Counted from the first letter of the stretch, positions 47,076-58,840 are shown. The stretch: DNA of 64,000 nt from Basidiobolus meristosporus CBS 931.73 (GCA_002104905.1 MCFE01000269.1:43096-107095), one strand, 5' to 3'. Notes: a model not told the origin generated them from the letters alone. A program made the numbers and translations.

Positions 47076-47767
47076 GGTAGATTTAAAGGCAGATATGGGA
47101 GTAGATGGTGATGTGCTGCAAAGACATGGATATAACTAGGCTTTATATCAAAAACCCAATGACTTGACGTAAACTTGCGTATGCAGAGAAGGTGAGCGAC
47201 TTTTGCCTGAAGAACAATACGCTGTACAACTTCATTGTCAGTTGGCTGTTATCCATATATGGCATCTCTAACGACTCCTGAGATTAAAGGGATACGTATG
47301 TTCGCTGATTATAGTAGAGATTGCGAGACCTAGCCAATCACTCGAATGGGAGTCATCTTACGCAAACCATTGATGTAAATGTTGTATTAGTATATAGGGA
47401 GGCGTATGTGTAATTGTTTGGATGTGTGAATAGAAAAGTATATAGGCAAGCGTACGGGTAAGCGTACGGGCAAGCGTATAGGGAATCATGGAAAGTGCTG
47501 TGGTGGATAAAGATTGTGGGCAATTCTTGGCGTTCAAAGGGCTTAGTCATATCTAATACAAGCTTCCGGTGATATGTTTCCCCGTCGTCCGCAGTGATAT
47601 AGGGATGTGTTGATGTATATATAATACAGATATAACTTGGATTTGATTTGATACACCTGATGGGCTCCGGTTATATTAAACGAGAATATTCCACCAAACC
47701 ACAAACCAAACTTCAGTCCCACCTCCACATACTTCTTCGGAAATTGTGACTTGCAAAACAGATTAGG
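47076..47767. promoter_or_regulatory. Divergent promoter between metallothionein and P450, with minisatellite
   Basis: The 692-base interval drives the metallothionein leftward and the P450 rightward. It includes a short tandem array of GCAAGCGTACGG-like units at about 47446-47485 and TATATATAATA at 47616-47626. It is largely duplicated at 49945-50528, minus a block of about 150 bases (47135-47287). Confidence 0.6.
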
Positions 47768-49383
47768 ATGTCGGCCATGATTCTCACGCTACTCGCCATT
47801 GCCCTTGTACCCATATTCGTGATCTATACAAGGATAAAGCTCCCCCCACACCTAAAAAGTGTTCCTGGGCTACCAGCTATCACCGTCTTCAAATGTCTGT
47901 TCGCGAAAAAGGGGTTTGCTCAATCGTTGCGTGAGAAGTTATTCCCGATTTTGGAGGAACACAAGATTGGAAGGGTATAGGCTAGGTCAAATTCTCCCTT
48001 GTGATCACATTACTAATTCTATTTGAACAGTCGTTTTTCGGGACAGGATGGATTGTTTTTCTTTCGGACCCAGAAGATTGCAGGAAGCTTTGTGCCCAAA
48101 CTAGTAAAGAACCGTACGTTGTGCCAATAGCTTGTCGCCATATCTGACCCTCTCTGTTTCTAGCGATCTTCCCAAAACATCGATTACTTGAAAGCAGCCC
48201 AAATCATTTTGTTATCAAATTCCTGGGCGACAATATTGTCAGTACCAATGGCGTTGAATGGAAGAAGCACAGGAAGGTCGCGAGCCCCGCATTCCGTCGG
48301 CACTGGCCTGTAGAGCTTTTCGCTGGCTGTGTACGTGACTTGTTCGATGCCATCGATGCCAACGTAAAGCAAACTCAGGATGCGCACGATCTGTTACAGA
48401 GAATGACCCTGGATGTGTTGGGTAAAGGGTTGTTTGAGTACGACTTCAAGGCACTCAAAAACCGTCATAGTCAGAGGTGCAAAATGTACAACGAGGTGAT
48501 GAAAGGGATCTTCAATCCTTTAAACTTTTTCTTCCCGTTTTTATCCAGTTTGCCAATGGCAAGAAACAGAAGGCTTAAAGGGAAGATGGGGGAGTTCAAC
48601 ACACTGCTATACACAATACTGGAGGAGAAACAGCAGAGATACAAAGAGAACATTGCAGATGGTAGCTTCGATGAACGCACAGCCGATCTGCTGACTCTGA
48701 TGATCCACTCTGCATATGAGGACCAGACTCTATCGGATGAGGAGCTACGGAGCAACTTGCTGATCTTCTTTATTGCCGGCCACGACACCACAGCAAACAG
48801 TCTCTCTTCGATTCTTTGCTACCTGGCTATGTTTCCAAAATGCCAGGAGAAGGCGAGACAGGAAGCACTGTCAGTACTTGGAAATGACCCACTCGTACCA
48901 CCGACATCTGAACAACAGGCAAAGGAGTTACCCTATATCAACGCAATTATCAAGGAGGCGATAAGGTTAGTGCCACCTGTCGGTAACCTCGGTGGTCGTG
49001 TGTGTACGGAGCCTGTAGAGTTCCAAGGAAGACGATTCCCGACTGGGACACGATTCGCACCACACATCTACTGCATGCAACGATCCAAGCATCTATGGAA
49101 GGATCCGGACTCGTTTCGACCAGAGAGGTTTTTGGATGAGGAGAAATTAACGCCACACAGCTGGATACCATTTGGTGCAGGGCCAAGGCAATGCATCGGC
49201 ATGGTCTTCTCGCTCATGGAGCAACGTGTAACATTGTCGATGCTACTTCGGAAGTATCGCTGGTCACTGCCAAAAGCCTCGATTCACGAAAATGGAGTGC
49301 TGAGAATTCGGCCAACAGGTCTGCTGGCCCCAGAATCCTCTGAGCTTTGCTTTGAGCCACTTGTCGACCAGGCACCTAATTAG
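47768..49383 (+). CDS. Cytochrome P450 monooxygenase, proximal intact copy
   Basis: Membrane-anchored haem monooxygenase, probably in the ER. Three exons (47768-47974, 48031-48103, 48164-49383) join in frame to about 499 residues. The N-terminal anchor is MILTLLAIALVPIFVIYTR, then PPHLKSVPGLPAI. Exon 2 gives SFFGTGWIVFLSDPEDCRKL. Exon 3 opens with IFPKHRLLESSPNHFVIKFL and GDNIVSTNGVEWKKHRKVAS (helix C W-K-HRK). Later motifs are the I-helix FIAGHDTTANSLSS, ExxR in KEAIRLVPP, FRPERFL and the haem loop FGAGPRQCIG with the Cys ligand. Substrate unknown. It is divergent from the metallothionein, and both lie in a duplicated block. Confidence 0.93.
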
Positions 49384-49585
49384 TTGGGAGGCACCAGCCA
49401 TAACAATTGGCACTTTGCAGTGTGGGCATTAGCGAAATCATTATCGAATAAAACTGAGATATGCAGCATTTAATATTGGCTATGTAGAGACGTCTAGGTA
49501 CACGGGGCTTCTTTACAAATGTTAGGATGATAGACGTGTGGAAGTACATGAGATATAAACAAGAGTATTTACAAAGATCAACAGA

Positions 49586-49903
49586 CTAGCACCCAATTAT
49601 AAAAACATCAGGATCAAACGATGGTAATGGTGACATGAAGAGTCCTCTAGATGTGCACACAGTTATCTGGTTCATGTCGTTTACGGAAATATCATAGAGC
49701 TCCTCCAGACCAGACTGTTTGCCAAAGTCATATTTGCTTGGGATCGGAATAGCAGCTAGCTTCGTCAGGTTTTCTAAATGATACACCATGATAGTACCAT
49801 CATAGGTTAGGCCTAATAGGCACGATCCATGCACGCAATATGAGCCAAAAACTCCATTTCGGGCCTTCACTTCGACCTGGTATATCCTCTGAGCACGCTG
49901 GGT
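49586..49903 (-). pseudogene. 3' fragment of the F-box/WD-like gene (duplication remnant)
   Basis: About 318 bases nearly identical to 52348-52665, the last 105 codons of the complete gene downstream, including SKYDFGKQSGLEELYDISVN and the shared stop. The homology ends at about 49903 in metallothionein 5' sequence, so no start, F-box or upstream exon exists here. The break is the edge of the tandem duplication. Confidence 0.9.
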
Positions 49904-49944
49904 GCGTCACACTTGCACTTGCCAGAACAGCAGTCGGTCTTCAT
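49904..49944 (-). pseudogene. Metallothionein 5' remnant
   Basis: The complement of 49944 begins with the same ATG and first codons (MKTDCCSGKCKC) as the gene at 47075, then runs into the F-box/WD fragment. Relative to the source a 15-base segment between two ACTTGCA repeats is collapsed. Only the start of the gene and part of its leader were copied. Confidence 0.88.
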
Positions 49945-50528
49945 GGTAGATTTAAAGGCAGATATGGGAGTAGATGGTGATGTGCTGCAAAGACATGGAT
50001 ATATAGGGATACGTATGTTCGCTGGTTGTAGTAGAGACTACGAGACCTAGCCAATCACTCGAATGGGAGTCATCTTACGCAAACCATTGATGTAAATGTT
50101 GTATTAGTATAATATGTATAAGGAAGCATGGGTGGTTTTTTAGGTGAGTGCATTGAAGAATGTATAGGCAAGCGTGCAGGCAAAAGTGTACAAGCAGGCG
50201 GGTGTACAAGCAGGCGTATCAGGGGGAGTGCTCTGGTGGATAACGATTAAGAGTAATACTTGGCGTTCAAAGGGCTTAGTCATATCTGCCACAAGCTTCC
50301 GGTGATATGTTCTCCCGCCGTCCGCAGGGATATAGGGATGTATTGATGAATGGATGATGGGTGAATGGGTGAATGGGTGAATGAATCCAGATACAACTTG
50401 GATCTGATTTGATATGCCTGATGGGCTCCGGTTATATTAAACGAGAATATTCCACCAAACCACAAACCAAACTTCAGTCCCACCTCCACATACTTCTTCG
50501 GAAATTGTGACTTGCAAGACAGATTAGG
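49945..50528. promoter_or_regulatory. Duplicated promoter region of P450 copy 2
   Basis: Homologous to 47076-47767 but lacking about 150 bases that include the metallothionein TATA element. The minisatellite has a different unit series here (GTACAAGCAGGCG-like, 50180-50220), and a GGGTGAAT octamer is repeated three times at about 50358-50383. The P450-proximal 120 bases are almost unchanged. Confidence 0.65.
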
Positions 50529-52145
50529 ATGTCGGCCATGATTCTGACGCTACTCGCCATTGCCCTTGTACCCATATTCGTGATCTATACAAGGATAAAG
50601 CTCCCCCCACACCTAAAAAGTGTTCCTGGGCTACCAGCTATCACCGTCTTCAAATGTCTGTTCGCGAAAAAGGGGTTTGCTCAATCGTTGCGTGAGAAGT
50701 TATTCCCGATTTTGGAGGAACACAAGATTGGAAGGGTATAGGCTAGGTCAAATTCTCCCTTGTGATCACATTACTAATTCTATTTGAACAGTCGTTTCTC
50801 GGGACAGCGATGGATTGTTTTTCTTTCGGACCCAGAAGATTGCAGGAAGCTTTGGTCCCAAACTAGTAAAGAACCGTACGTTGTGCCAATAGCTTGTCGC
50901 CATATCTGACCCTCTCTGTTTCTAGCGATCTTCCCAAAACATCGATTACTCGAAAGCAGCCCAAATCATTTTGTTATCAAATTCCTGGGCGACAATATTA
51001 TCAGTACCAATGGCGTTGAATGGAAGAAGCACAGGAAGGTCGCGAGCCCCGCATTCCGTCGGCACTGGCCTGTAGAGCTTTTCGCTGGCTGTGTACGTGA
51101 CTTGTTCGATGCCATCGATGCCAACGTAAAGCAAACTCAGGATGCGCACGATCTGTTGCAGAGAATGACCCTGGATGTGTTGGGTAAAGGGTTGTTTGAG
51201 TACGACTTCAAGGCACTCAAAAACCGTCATAGTCAGAGGTGCCAAATGTACAACGAGGTGATGAAAGGGATCTTCAATCCTTTAAACTTTTTCTTCCCGT
51301 TTTTATCCAGTTTGCCAATGGCAAGAAACAGACGGCTTAAAGGGCAAGATGGGGGAGTTCAACACACTGCTATACACAATACTGGAGGAGAAACAGCAGA
51401 GATACAAAGAGAACATTGCAGATGGTAGCTTCGATGAACGCACAGCCGATCTGCTGACTCTGATGATCCACTCTGCATATGAGGACCAGACTCTATCGGA
51501 TGAGGAGCTACGGAGCAACTTGCTGGTCTTCTTTATTGCCGGCCACGACACCACAGCCAACAGTCTCTCTTCGATTCTTTGCTACCTGGCTATGTTTCCA
51601 AAATGCCAGGAGAGGCGAGACAGGAAGCACTGTCAGTACTTGGAAATGACCCACTCGTACCACCGACATCTGAACAACAGGCAAAGGAGTTACCCTATAT
51701 CAATGCAATTATCAAGGAGGCGATAAGGTTAGTGCCACCTGTCGGTGTTCTCGGTGATCGTGAGTGTACGGAGCCTGTAGAGTTCCAAGGAAGACAATTT
51801 CCGACTGGCACACGATTCGTACCACACATCTACTGCATGCAACGATCCAAGCATCTATGGAAGGATCCGGACTCGTTTCGACCAGAGAGGTTTTTGGATG
51901 AGGAGAATTTAACGCCACACAGCTGGATACCATTTGGTGCAGGGCCAAGGCAATGCATTGGCATGGTCTTCTCGCTCATGGAGCAACGTGTAACATTGTC
52001 GATGCTACTTCGGAAGTATCGCTGGTCACTGCCAGAAGCCTCGATCCACGAAAATGGAGTGCTGAGAATTCGGCCAACAGGTCTGCTGGCCCCAGAATCC
52101 TCTGAGCTTTGCTTTGAGCCACTTGTCGACCAGGCACCTAATTAG
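50529..52145 (+). pseudogene. Cytochrome P450, distal copy with three frame-breaking indels
   Basis: Near-identical to the gene at 47768, with the same three-exon layout and haem loop FGAGPRQCIG. Compared with the intact copy it has one extra base near 50808 (ACAGCGATGG against ACAGGATGG), one extra base at 51345 (AGGGCAAGAT against AGGGAAGAT) and one missing base near 51613 (GGAGAGGCG against GGAGAAGGCG). The first leads to an in-frame stop in exon 2; the last two cancel each other. Conservative changes elsewhere (for example VGVLGDRECT for VGNLGGRVCT) suggest some independent drift. Uncorrected long-read errors could mimic this, so inactivation is likely but not certain. Confidence 0.85.
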
Positions 52146-52347
52146 TTGGGAGGCACCAGCCATAACAATTGGCACTTTGCAGTGTGGGCATTAGCGAAAT
52201 CATTATCGAATAAAACTGAGATATGCAGCATTTAATATTGGCTTATGTAGAGACGTCTAGGTACACGGGGTTCTTTACAAATGCTAGGATGATGGACGTG
52301 TGGAAGTACATGAGATATAAACAAGAGTATTTACAAAGATCAACAGA

Positions 52348-54100
52348 CTAGCACCCAATTATAAAAACATCAGGATCAAACGATGGTAATGGTGACATGA
52401 AGAGTCCTCTAGATGTGCACACAGTTATCTGGTTCATGTCGTTTACGGAAATATCATAGAGCTCCTCCAGACCAGACTGTTTGCCAAAGTCATATTTGCT
52501 TGGGATCGGAATAGCGGCTAGCTTCGTCAGGTTTTCTAAATGATACACCATAATAGTACCATCATAGGTTAGGCCTAATAGGCACGATCCATGCACGCAA
52601 TAGGAACCAAAAACTCCATCTCGGGCCTTCACTTCGACCTGGTATATCATCTGAGCACGCTGGGTACCATTCTTCTCCTTGAAAAGCTCCCATAAAACAA
52701 GGTAGTTGCTATCGATTTCATTATCACCAACTGTTATTAGCTTGATCGCTTGCTTGTCGACATCATGATCGAACAAAATGGTTGGTTCTGTTCCCCAGGG
52801 GTTGACTGACCCATTAGTCATCATCAGCCAATTTTGATCATTGCGTAGATCCCAGACACGGACCTCTCCGGAGCTGGTCGTCAGAAACAACAAGTGGTCC
52901 GCTTTGCCAGGATGGTAATTCAAAACTTGAATGTCGTGCAAGAAATAGTGCTTGCTGATCAGCTCTCCACTAAGATAGTCGAATCTCATACTGAACATGG
53001 CCGCATTCCTGTTCGACTCGACGCCAAATAAGGTGAACGCGTTCGGGTTGGACTCTCCACTGTATGGGACTTCGAAACCACCATAGTGGAAACTTGCCTG
53101 TACTTGCATACGAAACTCAACAAGTTTACTGGCGCTTTGACCGTTGTCCATACGGTAAATCTGGATCTTGCTCCACTCGCTTCCCAGCTGGCTGTTTCCG
53201 TAGGCTATTACGAACAGCCCTCGTTTAGCGTTGACCGATATCAACTCCACTCGCTGTTCTCCCTCTATGGGAATTTGATAATTGCCAATTGACCTCCAAT
53301 CGTTCTTTGACCAAACAAGAACATTGTATCTTTCTTTGTCGACACATCCCCCGTAACCAACCAATCCATTCGCATGGTCCTCAATCAACCGCCTAGAAAC
53401 ATGGCGAAACTCTTTATGGTTTTCACTCTGCACAAGGTGCTTCCACTGAGGACCGTACAAACTGGAATAAAAGGGCAGCTGAAACAGTATCGATTCAGAA
53501 ATGGATTTGGGAGTGTAGTGGCCCCATGATTGCAACGATTTCCAGTGATCTTGAAACATCTGCTTCCAGGAGGAATCAAGGTAGGACAAAGACTTGTAGG
53601 CAATACCATGCGACAGGTTTGGTGACATGGACTTGAAGGTCAGGAACCAAAGATAGTCTTCCTCACAGTATCTACAACAGCACACTGTTAATTCCGGGTA
53701 CTTCAGCCAAGAGCCAGCGAACTACGAACCTTTTGAATCGTCGAGAAACAAGTCTCAATTGGTTAAGATATTTCGGATGACTCGCTACAAACGTCAACAC
53801 AGTTAGCCACACTTCGTCGGGGATATCGTCTTCGTTGAGCCTGAAGACCGGGCGGTTGGTTGTGAACAGGGAGAATAGGTGCATGTTAAGTGCAAAGACA
53901 GAAAACTTTGAACGATGGATTACAAAAGGTGGACCATAGTCTGGCCAGATACCAGGTTTCCTGACGACACCGAAGCTTCTTTTATATGTCCTCATCATGG
54001 CGCCAGCGGGTTGAATTGATTGGATCTCAGCTATGGCGGGATCAGCCATGGCTAGTGGTGGTAATGTTGACGATGATTTTTCAAGGAATTGCAGATGCAC
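52348..54100 (-). CDS. F-box protein with WD-like C-terminal region
   Basis: Probable substrate adaptor of an SCF ubiquitin ligase. Exon 1 contains IPDEVWLTVLTFVASHPKYL followed by NQLRLVSRRFKR, a recognisable F-box. A checked intron (53672-53729) joins to YCEEDYLWFLTFKSMSPNLS. The long exon 2 (52348-53671) reads as degenerate beta-propeller blades, for example HLLFLTTSSGEVRVWDLRND and GLTYDGTIMVYHLENLTKLA. Total about 540-570 residues. The start is uncertain: 54100, MADPAIAEIQ at 54049 or MMRTYKRSF at 53998. The 3' end was copied into 49586-49903. Target unknown. Confidence 0.78.
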
Positions 54101-55274
54101 TAGTTTCCATGTTTGGTAGCAACCTAGATCCCTACCAATGTGCGAACGATTGTAAATATCGGATTCTCCGCGTACGAAATTGCTCCGGAGGCGATCTATC
54201 GGAGCAACAAACGTGACGGTTTAGCAAGATGACAAATTGGATTTAGCAATGATTACGTGGTGCATGTCTCCCAGTTGCATCACTAATGTTAAGGCAGCAT
54301 TGAACCTGGTTCCGGATCTGGCTCGTGAGGTGATGACTGATTAGTAAGAAACCTGCTTTGCGGTGTGCCCATCCCCATCCGTAGTCAGTGAAACAATCAT
54401 CAAGGGTAATCTTCCTCTCCATAGAGTGCTACGGATGTTTCCTACCCGGGAATGAATGATTTTGTTGACCTTTTCTATAGATTTAGCTTTCCCTGATCGT
54501 TCCATTTTGGCTAATCTTAGGGTCCGGCAGATGATTTACTTAGATTCTCCGTTTTTTCGTTCTTCCGTTCTAGCCAGAATTTGCGGTAGCTAGTCAATAT
54601 ATAGAAATCGGATTACATATGGTCGACAAGAGGATTCGACGCCCTTTGCTTGTTGTCGTTAAGGTTCACGCTTTGGTGTAGAGCATTTGTAGTTGCCTCG
54701 AAATTAAACCGACACTTGCTTGAATAACAAACAAATTTCAGTTAACCCATCAAACGATCGATTAACGATATATTTATTTAAGATTCCTTAAAATGTCTGT
54801 CCTCTGTCACTAGGGGATTTTGTTACGGATAATTGCCGGAGAATTCCGACAAATCCAATTGACAGATTCACGTTTTGATAGTAAATCGGTCCAAGCTCAT
54901 GCTTACCAGTGACTATCGTGGAGTAGATGAAATCCTCTTTTTGAGATCATTTACCCGTGGAACATATTTGAATGGGGGTTTTATTTTTTATCTACATGTA
55001 CAGCATGCTGCAATTGTTTTGCTCAGGAACAAAAGTTTGGAAAAGCCCGTGCTGGATGAGACAAACAACTGAGGACTTGGATATATGTCGGCTAAACTCC
55101 AAGTTACGGCTGTATGGCTGTTGGTGCTTCATATCCCACTGCATGTATATTGTGTATGACAACAACGTGGGGTTGACTTCCAAATGTTGCAAGGGATGAT
55201 GCAGAAATGATAGCATAAGACGCTAGGCGGTCTCTAGAAAGTATCACACGTATTTCTATAACCAAGTAAGGGGT
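54101..55274. other. Gene-free stretch
   Basis: About 1.2 kb with no supportable gene; frames of 65-75 codons at 54875-55216 overlap on both strands. It presumably includes the F-box gene promoter and the 3' region of the zinc-finger gene. Confidence 0.4.
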
Positions 55275-55787
55275 TTAGCGTGTTGGTGAGGCTGAACATC
55301 CTTTTTCTTCGTGCTTAAGCAAGCTATCCCGGCGGGCAAACGGCTTGTCACATGCTGAGCAACGATAGAGTGTAGTGGTTTGGTGTACAGTAGCCAAATG
55401 CCTTCTTAAATCGTGCTTTCGACCAAAGGCCTTTTTGCATTCGAGGCACTGAAAAGGGCGAGCTAATTCAGGATAATGTGTTCGAGTGTGGACGTTCAGG
55501 TTGTACTTTCTAGCAAAGCTTTTAAGGCAACCCGAAAACGTGCAGGAGTAGATCTTTTCTTTTGCAGCAACTAATCGGTCACTCTTCTCGATTGCGCCAC
55601 ATGGGGAATATGAAAGTTGTGTAGGGGTAGGAATGCAACCGCTTTCAGAAGTTTGACTTCCCTCGTTGCTAGATTCATGAGAGCTATCTGTTTCAAAATC
55701 TTTTGGAATCGGGAAACTTAAGACAGTGTCCAGGAAGCTATGTCTGCTTCCAAGCGCTGAGGGATTATGGGGATTCATCAGTTCCAT
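55275..55787 (-). CDS. C2H2 zinc-finger transcription factor, three fingers
   Basis: A protein of 170 residues from MELMNPHNPSALGSRHSFLD; the frame is open upstream to an alternative start at 55982. A Ser-rich N-terminal region (SSHESSNEGSQTSESGC) precedes three adjacent fingers: YSCTFSGCLKSFARKYNLNV then HTRTH, FQCLECKKAFGRKHDLRRHL then ATVH, and YRCSACDKPFARRDSLLKHE then EKGC. The first two are C2H2; the last ends in C, a C2HC form. RKHDLRRH and RRDSLLKH resemble the Crz1/Msn-like fungal group. Nuclear, DNA-binding; targets unknown. Confidence 0.85.
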   Translation of the reverse strand: MELMNPHNPSALGSRHSFLDTVLSFPIPKDFETDSSHESSNEGSQTSESGCIPTPTQLSYSPCGAIEKSDRLVAAKEKIYSCTFSGCLKSFARKYNLNVHTRTHYPELARPFQCLECKKAFGRKHDLRRHLATVHQTTTLYRCSACDKPFARRDSLLKHEEKGCSASPTR

Positions 55788-57375
55788 GAGGGAAAAATAA
55801 AAAGACTTGTAAAAATTGAAGTGTAATCTGGTGAACACGATTAGATGATTTTCCAAAATCAAGTCCCAAAAGTCACGATTTATATCAGAAGAGAAAACCG
55901 AACATCCGAGGCTTTCTCCTCGATATAGGAAGGTCATGCCTGACGCAGGCCATGCCAACCCGCCACTGGGTAATTGCGGCACTCAATAATCCAGCTAACT
56001 GAGAGGTTGTTTCGATCAATTCGGGTGAATTGCGGCAGAAACACACGGTTGTGGAATTTGTAATCGCCGCACCATTGGGGCTGCAGAGACACAAAACTAG
56101 TGAAAGCAAATAGAATATACTGGAATTTTCTATCCCCACCCCAAGGTCATAAACCTGATTCTTGGCATCGAAATGAATGCATAGCACATTAAGATATACA
56201 GTACAATATTTCAGAATAGGGAAATATGACGTAATTTGTTCCGGTTTGCACCTAATACACGGATAGCCGGAATCATTATTCCTTAATCTTGAACCTCTTG
56301 TTTGAGTTTTGCTGCTGGCCCATGTCATTTTATAATGCCAAGGTTCGTTTACTGAGACTATATATATGTATATTATAGTCAGTGTTAGTACCTGAAGAGC
56401 CCCACACCTCGGGAAACTACACTCGGGGATATTTGTGGCTAAGAACTAACATATTCCGGAACCTAAAATCAATTATACTCTAGTATTGTTCTGATTAATT
56501 GTCAATTCCACTTGCTGGAGAACTGAAAGTGTACTTTGGTGCAATCTTTGACTTGCAGATTCAGAGGGGCGAATGGATATTGGTGATGAAAAATTCGCGG
56601 AATTTGGGTATGTAAACAACAGTGCCATTATATATACTGTTATATATAGGATTTATGCAAGAATAATCATTGCTTTTACTGGGTAAGTGTCTCTGTTTAT
56701 TACATGCTAAACATTGATTCTGTTTGAAGTATATTAAGATTAACAGTAATGATACATTTGGAAACATCGGACCTGTAGCAGCTAATAATACCGAGAATAT
56801 TATTACTGAAGATCTTTTGGAGGTTGCTATTCAAGAAGAGGATCAAGAGAAAGATGAAATCGACCTTGCTGCTGCGGATGTCTCAACAACTAGGGAAGTA
56901 TACAATGACCCCCCGTACAAGTGGGTCTGTCAATGGTTTCACCTCCTTGAAAGCTTGGTTAAACATGAGAGCCGTACCATTATTGCTGACTCTTAGTTTG
57001 GTTCCCCAAATACAACAATGATGTTGACTGAGCCTGGTCTACATTCGATTGTGTAAGTGACCAAACGCTGCTGATTGCCATATGGTATGTCTACCACTGA
57101 TATGGCTGTTAGTATTAGCAACTTGTATGATACTTACTTCACTATGAAAAAGACAACAAGGAATGAGTGAATCTTTGTCTGTCTGCCATGATCACAAAAG
57201 CGGTATATCAAAAAAACAAACAATAATCAATAATAGTTCAGAGGCAGTACAATTGTTTTTAACATTTCAAATAAGGTTGTTGAAAACCATGCACATCACT
57301 CATCAACAAAGTGTTAAAGTTTGCCAAAAATTACCACAGTCAAAGTAACTTGAGACAAGATCATTGTAACTGTTC
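55788..57375. other. Gene-poor subtelomeric stretch
   Basis: No coding sequence can be supported. AT-rich simple tracts occur at about 56358-56378 and 56628-56650 (TATATAT runs). Short overlapping frames at 56724-57021 lack domain or splice evidence. The region may consist of decayed repeats. Confidence 0.4.
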
Positions 57376-57524
57376 TGAAAAATCTTGATGCTGTCATGAA
57401 GAGTACACTTCAGAGAGTTCATTCTTTTTAATTGGACTTCATGTTGTGCATCAATATTCAAAACTTAGCCATTTTTACCAAGTTAAAAAATCTAGTACCC
57501 TTACTGATTTTCCCTAACCTAAGT
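57376..57524. repeat. Unidentified interspersed repeat, copy 1
   Basis: Shares GAAAAATCTTGATG at its left end and a roughly 80-base right part (TTGTGCATCAA, AAAACTTAGCCA, AATCTAGTACC, CTGATTTTCCCTAACC) with 58564-58716. The middle has diverged. No open frame. The right end CCCTAACC resembles C-strand telomere sequence. Confidence 0.7.
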
Positions 57525-57924
57525 ACTGTTGTCAGAGTTTTGGAGATATTGGAAGTGATTGGGAGAGCTAGTAGACTATGTGGTTTTTGCCTAATGATTT
57601 ATCAAATGTAAAAGTGGTATTAAAACTTTTACATGTTCTTGGTAAAAAAACCTGCATATTATGTTTGATAAAGCCCCAATAGCATGAGAATAAAGTCTGG
57701 GGTTGCTTGCACAAATTTGAGAAATATCATATTCTGGGTACCTGCTCTTATGGTGCAAATATCCAAAGTAAATCCAAACAAGGAGTTTGGTCAGAATTCT
57801 CAAAGACATGTAGGTAAAGCTCTAAGTGACTAAGCTAGGTGAGTACTTTGATGGAGCTACAAATTCTTACAATACAACCACTCAACTGAGTACTCCAATT
57901 AATTAGTTCCAATTGCAATATGAG

Positions 57925-58146
57925 TTATTCAAATTTGTCTCTTGCTAATGGTTTGGTAAGTATGTCCACAATCATTACATTTGTGGGACAGTAAACTAGG
58001 TTAACTTGGTTATTCTCTATAGCTTGATGTATGAAATAATGTCCAATATCTATGTGCTTAGTTCTGGCATGAAGAGCTGATTCTCTACCTAGTTGTGTAC
58101 ATCCTTGATTATCTTGAAATAATGTAATAGGGGCTGTTGTATCCAA
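57925..58146 (-). pseudogene. Ty1/copia retrotransposon Pol fragment (RNase H end)
   Basis: About 73 codons match the C-terminal RNase H region of copia Pol: ITLFQDNQGCTQLGRESALH, ARTKHIDIGHYFIHQAIENN, then YCPTNVMIVDILTKPLARDK. The HARTKHIDI and DILTKPL motifs are diagnostic. No reverse transcriptase, integrase or LTR pair was found on either side, so it is a relic. Confidence 0.88.
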
Positions 58147-58563
58147 GAGAAAAGTGTAAAATAACTATTGAATGGTTTAACTGAGCCTAAGGGACATTCA
58201 AGTGCAAATCTTAGAAATGTCAGAGAGTGGCAGAAGTATTGGCAGAGAGATTCTGGTCTAATGTTGGTGTTGTATCCCTATGAAAAATAATTTGGTCCTG
58301 CAGGTGGATCTGATCTGGATCAGCCGTCAGGATCCCATTTAGAGACTGTCATAATACCAGCAGCTTGGAATTAGTGACCCTTTTAACAATCTTATGACAG
58401 GATCACAACAGCATTTTGCTAATGTTACTGCCAAATAATGTTATAAATTTGACAGGATTTGACTGGTGCTGTTACAATAATTGCATGGCATTGTTGCGGT
58501 CTTGTTGCACTCTACAACCATTCTAAATGTATTCAACTGGCCTGGACATCCAATTGCCTTATA
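58147..58563. other. Unassigned repeat-like sequence
   Basis: Contains a small imperfect palindrome (GGATCTGATCTGGATCAG, about 58305-58323) and no open frame of note. Probably degraded mobile-element sequence between the copia relic and the next repeat. Confidence 0.35.
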
Positions 58564-58716
58564 TGGAAAAATCTTGATGGTATTTTAACAGCCTCACAGC
58601 AAGATTCTGATGGCTTTATAACAGCAGTATGGCTGTGTTGTGCATCAACATTTAAAACTTAGCCAATTTCACTGCATTAGCAAATCTAGTACCTTAACTG
58701 ATTTTCCCTAACCAAA
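58564..58716. repeat. Unidentified interspersed repeat, copy 2
   Basis: Partner of 57376-57524 in the same orientation, with the same left motif GAAAAATCTTGATG and right part ending GATTTTCCCTAACC. Similarity in the right 80 bases is about 80-85% by eye. Confidence 0.7.
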
Positions 58717-58840
58717 TCATAACTAATCCCTGTTATGGTTTATTTTATCTCTTCTCAGAAGCTATTTTTAGCTGCCACACCCAATCAATTTACAAGTGGT
58801 CATTACATCCTCAAGTGATCTGCTAAGCCTTTCCAAAGGA

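Larger units (their letters stand above)
47020..52665. repeat. Tandem segmental duplication, two units of about 2.8 kb
   Basis: Unit 1 is about 47020-49903 and unit 2 about 49904-52665. Each holds the metallothionein 5' end, the divergent promoter, a P450 gene, and the 3' end of the convergent F-box/WD-like gene. The single novel junction is at about 49903, where the F-box/WD codons meet the metallothionein coding sequence. The units are very similar over the P450 and 3' flank but differ by indels in the promoter. Confidence 0.92.

Noticed and set aside
57591-57809. Further copia coding sequence next to the RNase H fragment
   Set aside because: Translation shows no reverse transcriptase or integrase motif; it lies downstream of the Pol stop and is probably noncoding or LTR-derived.
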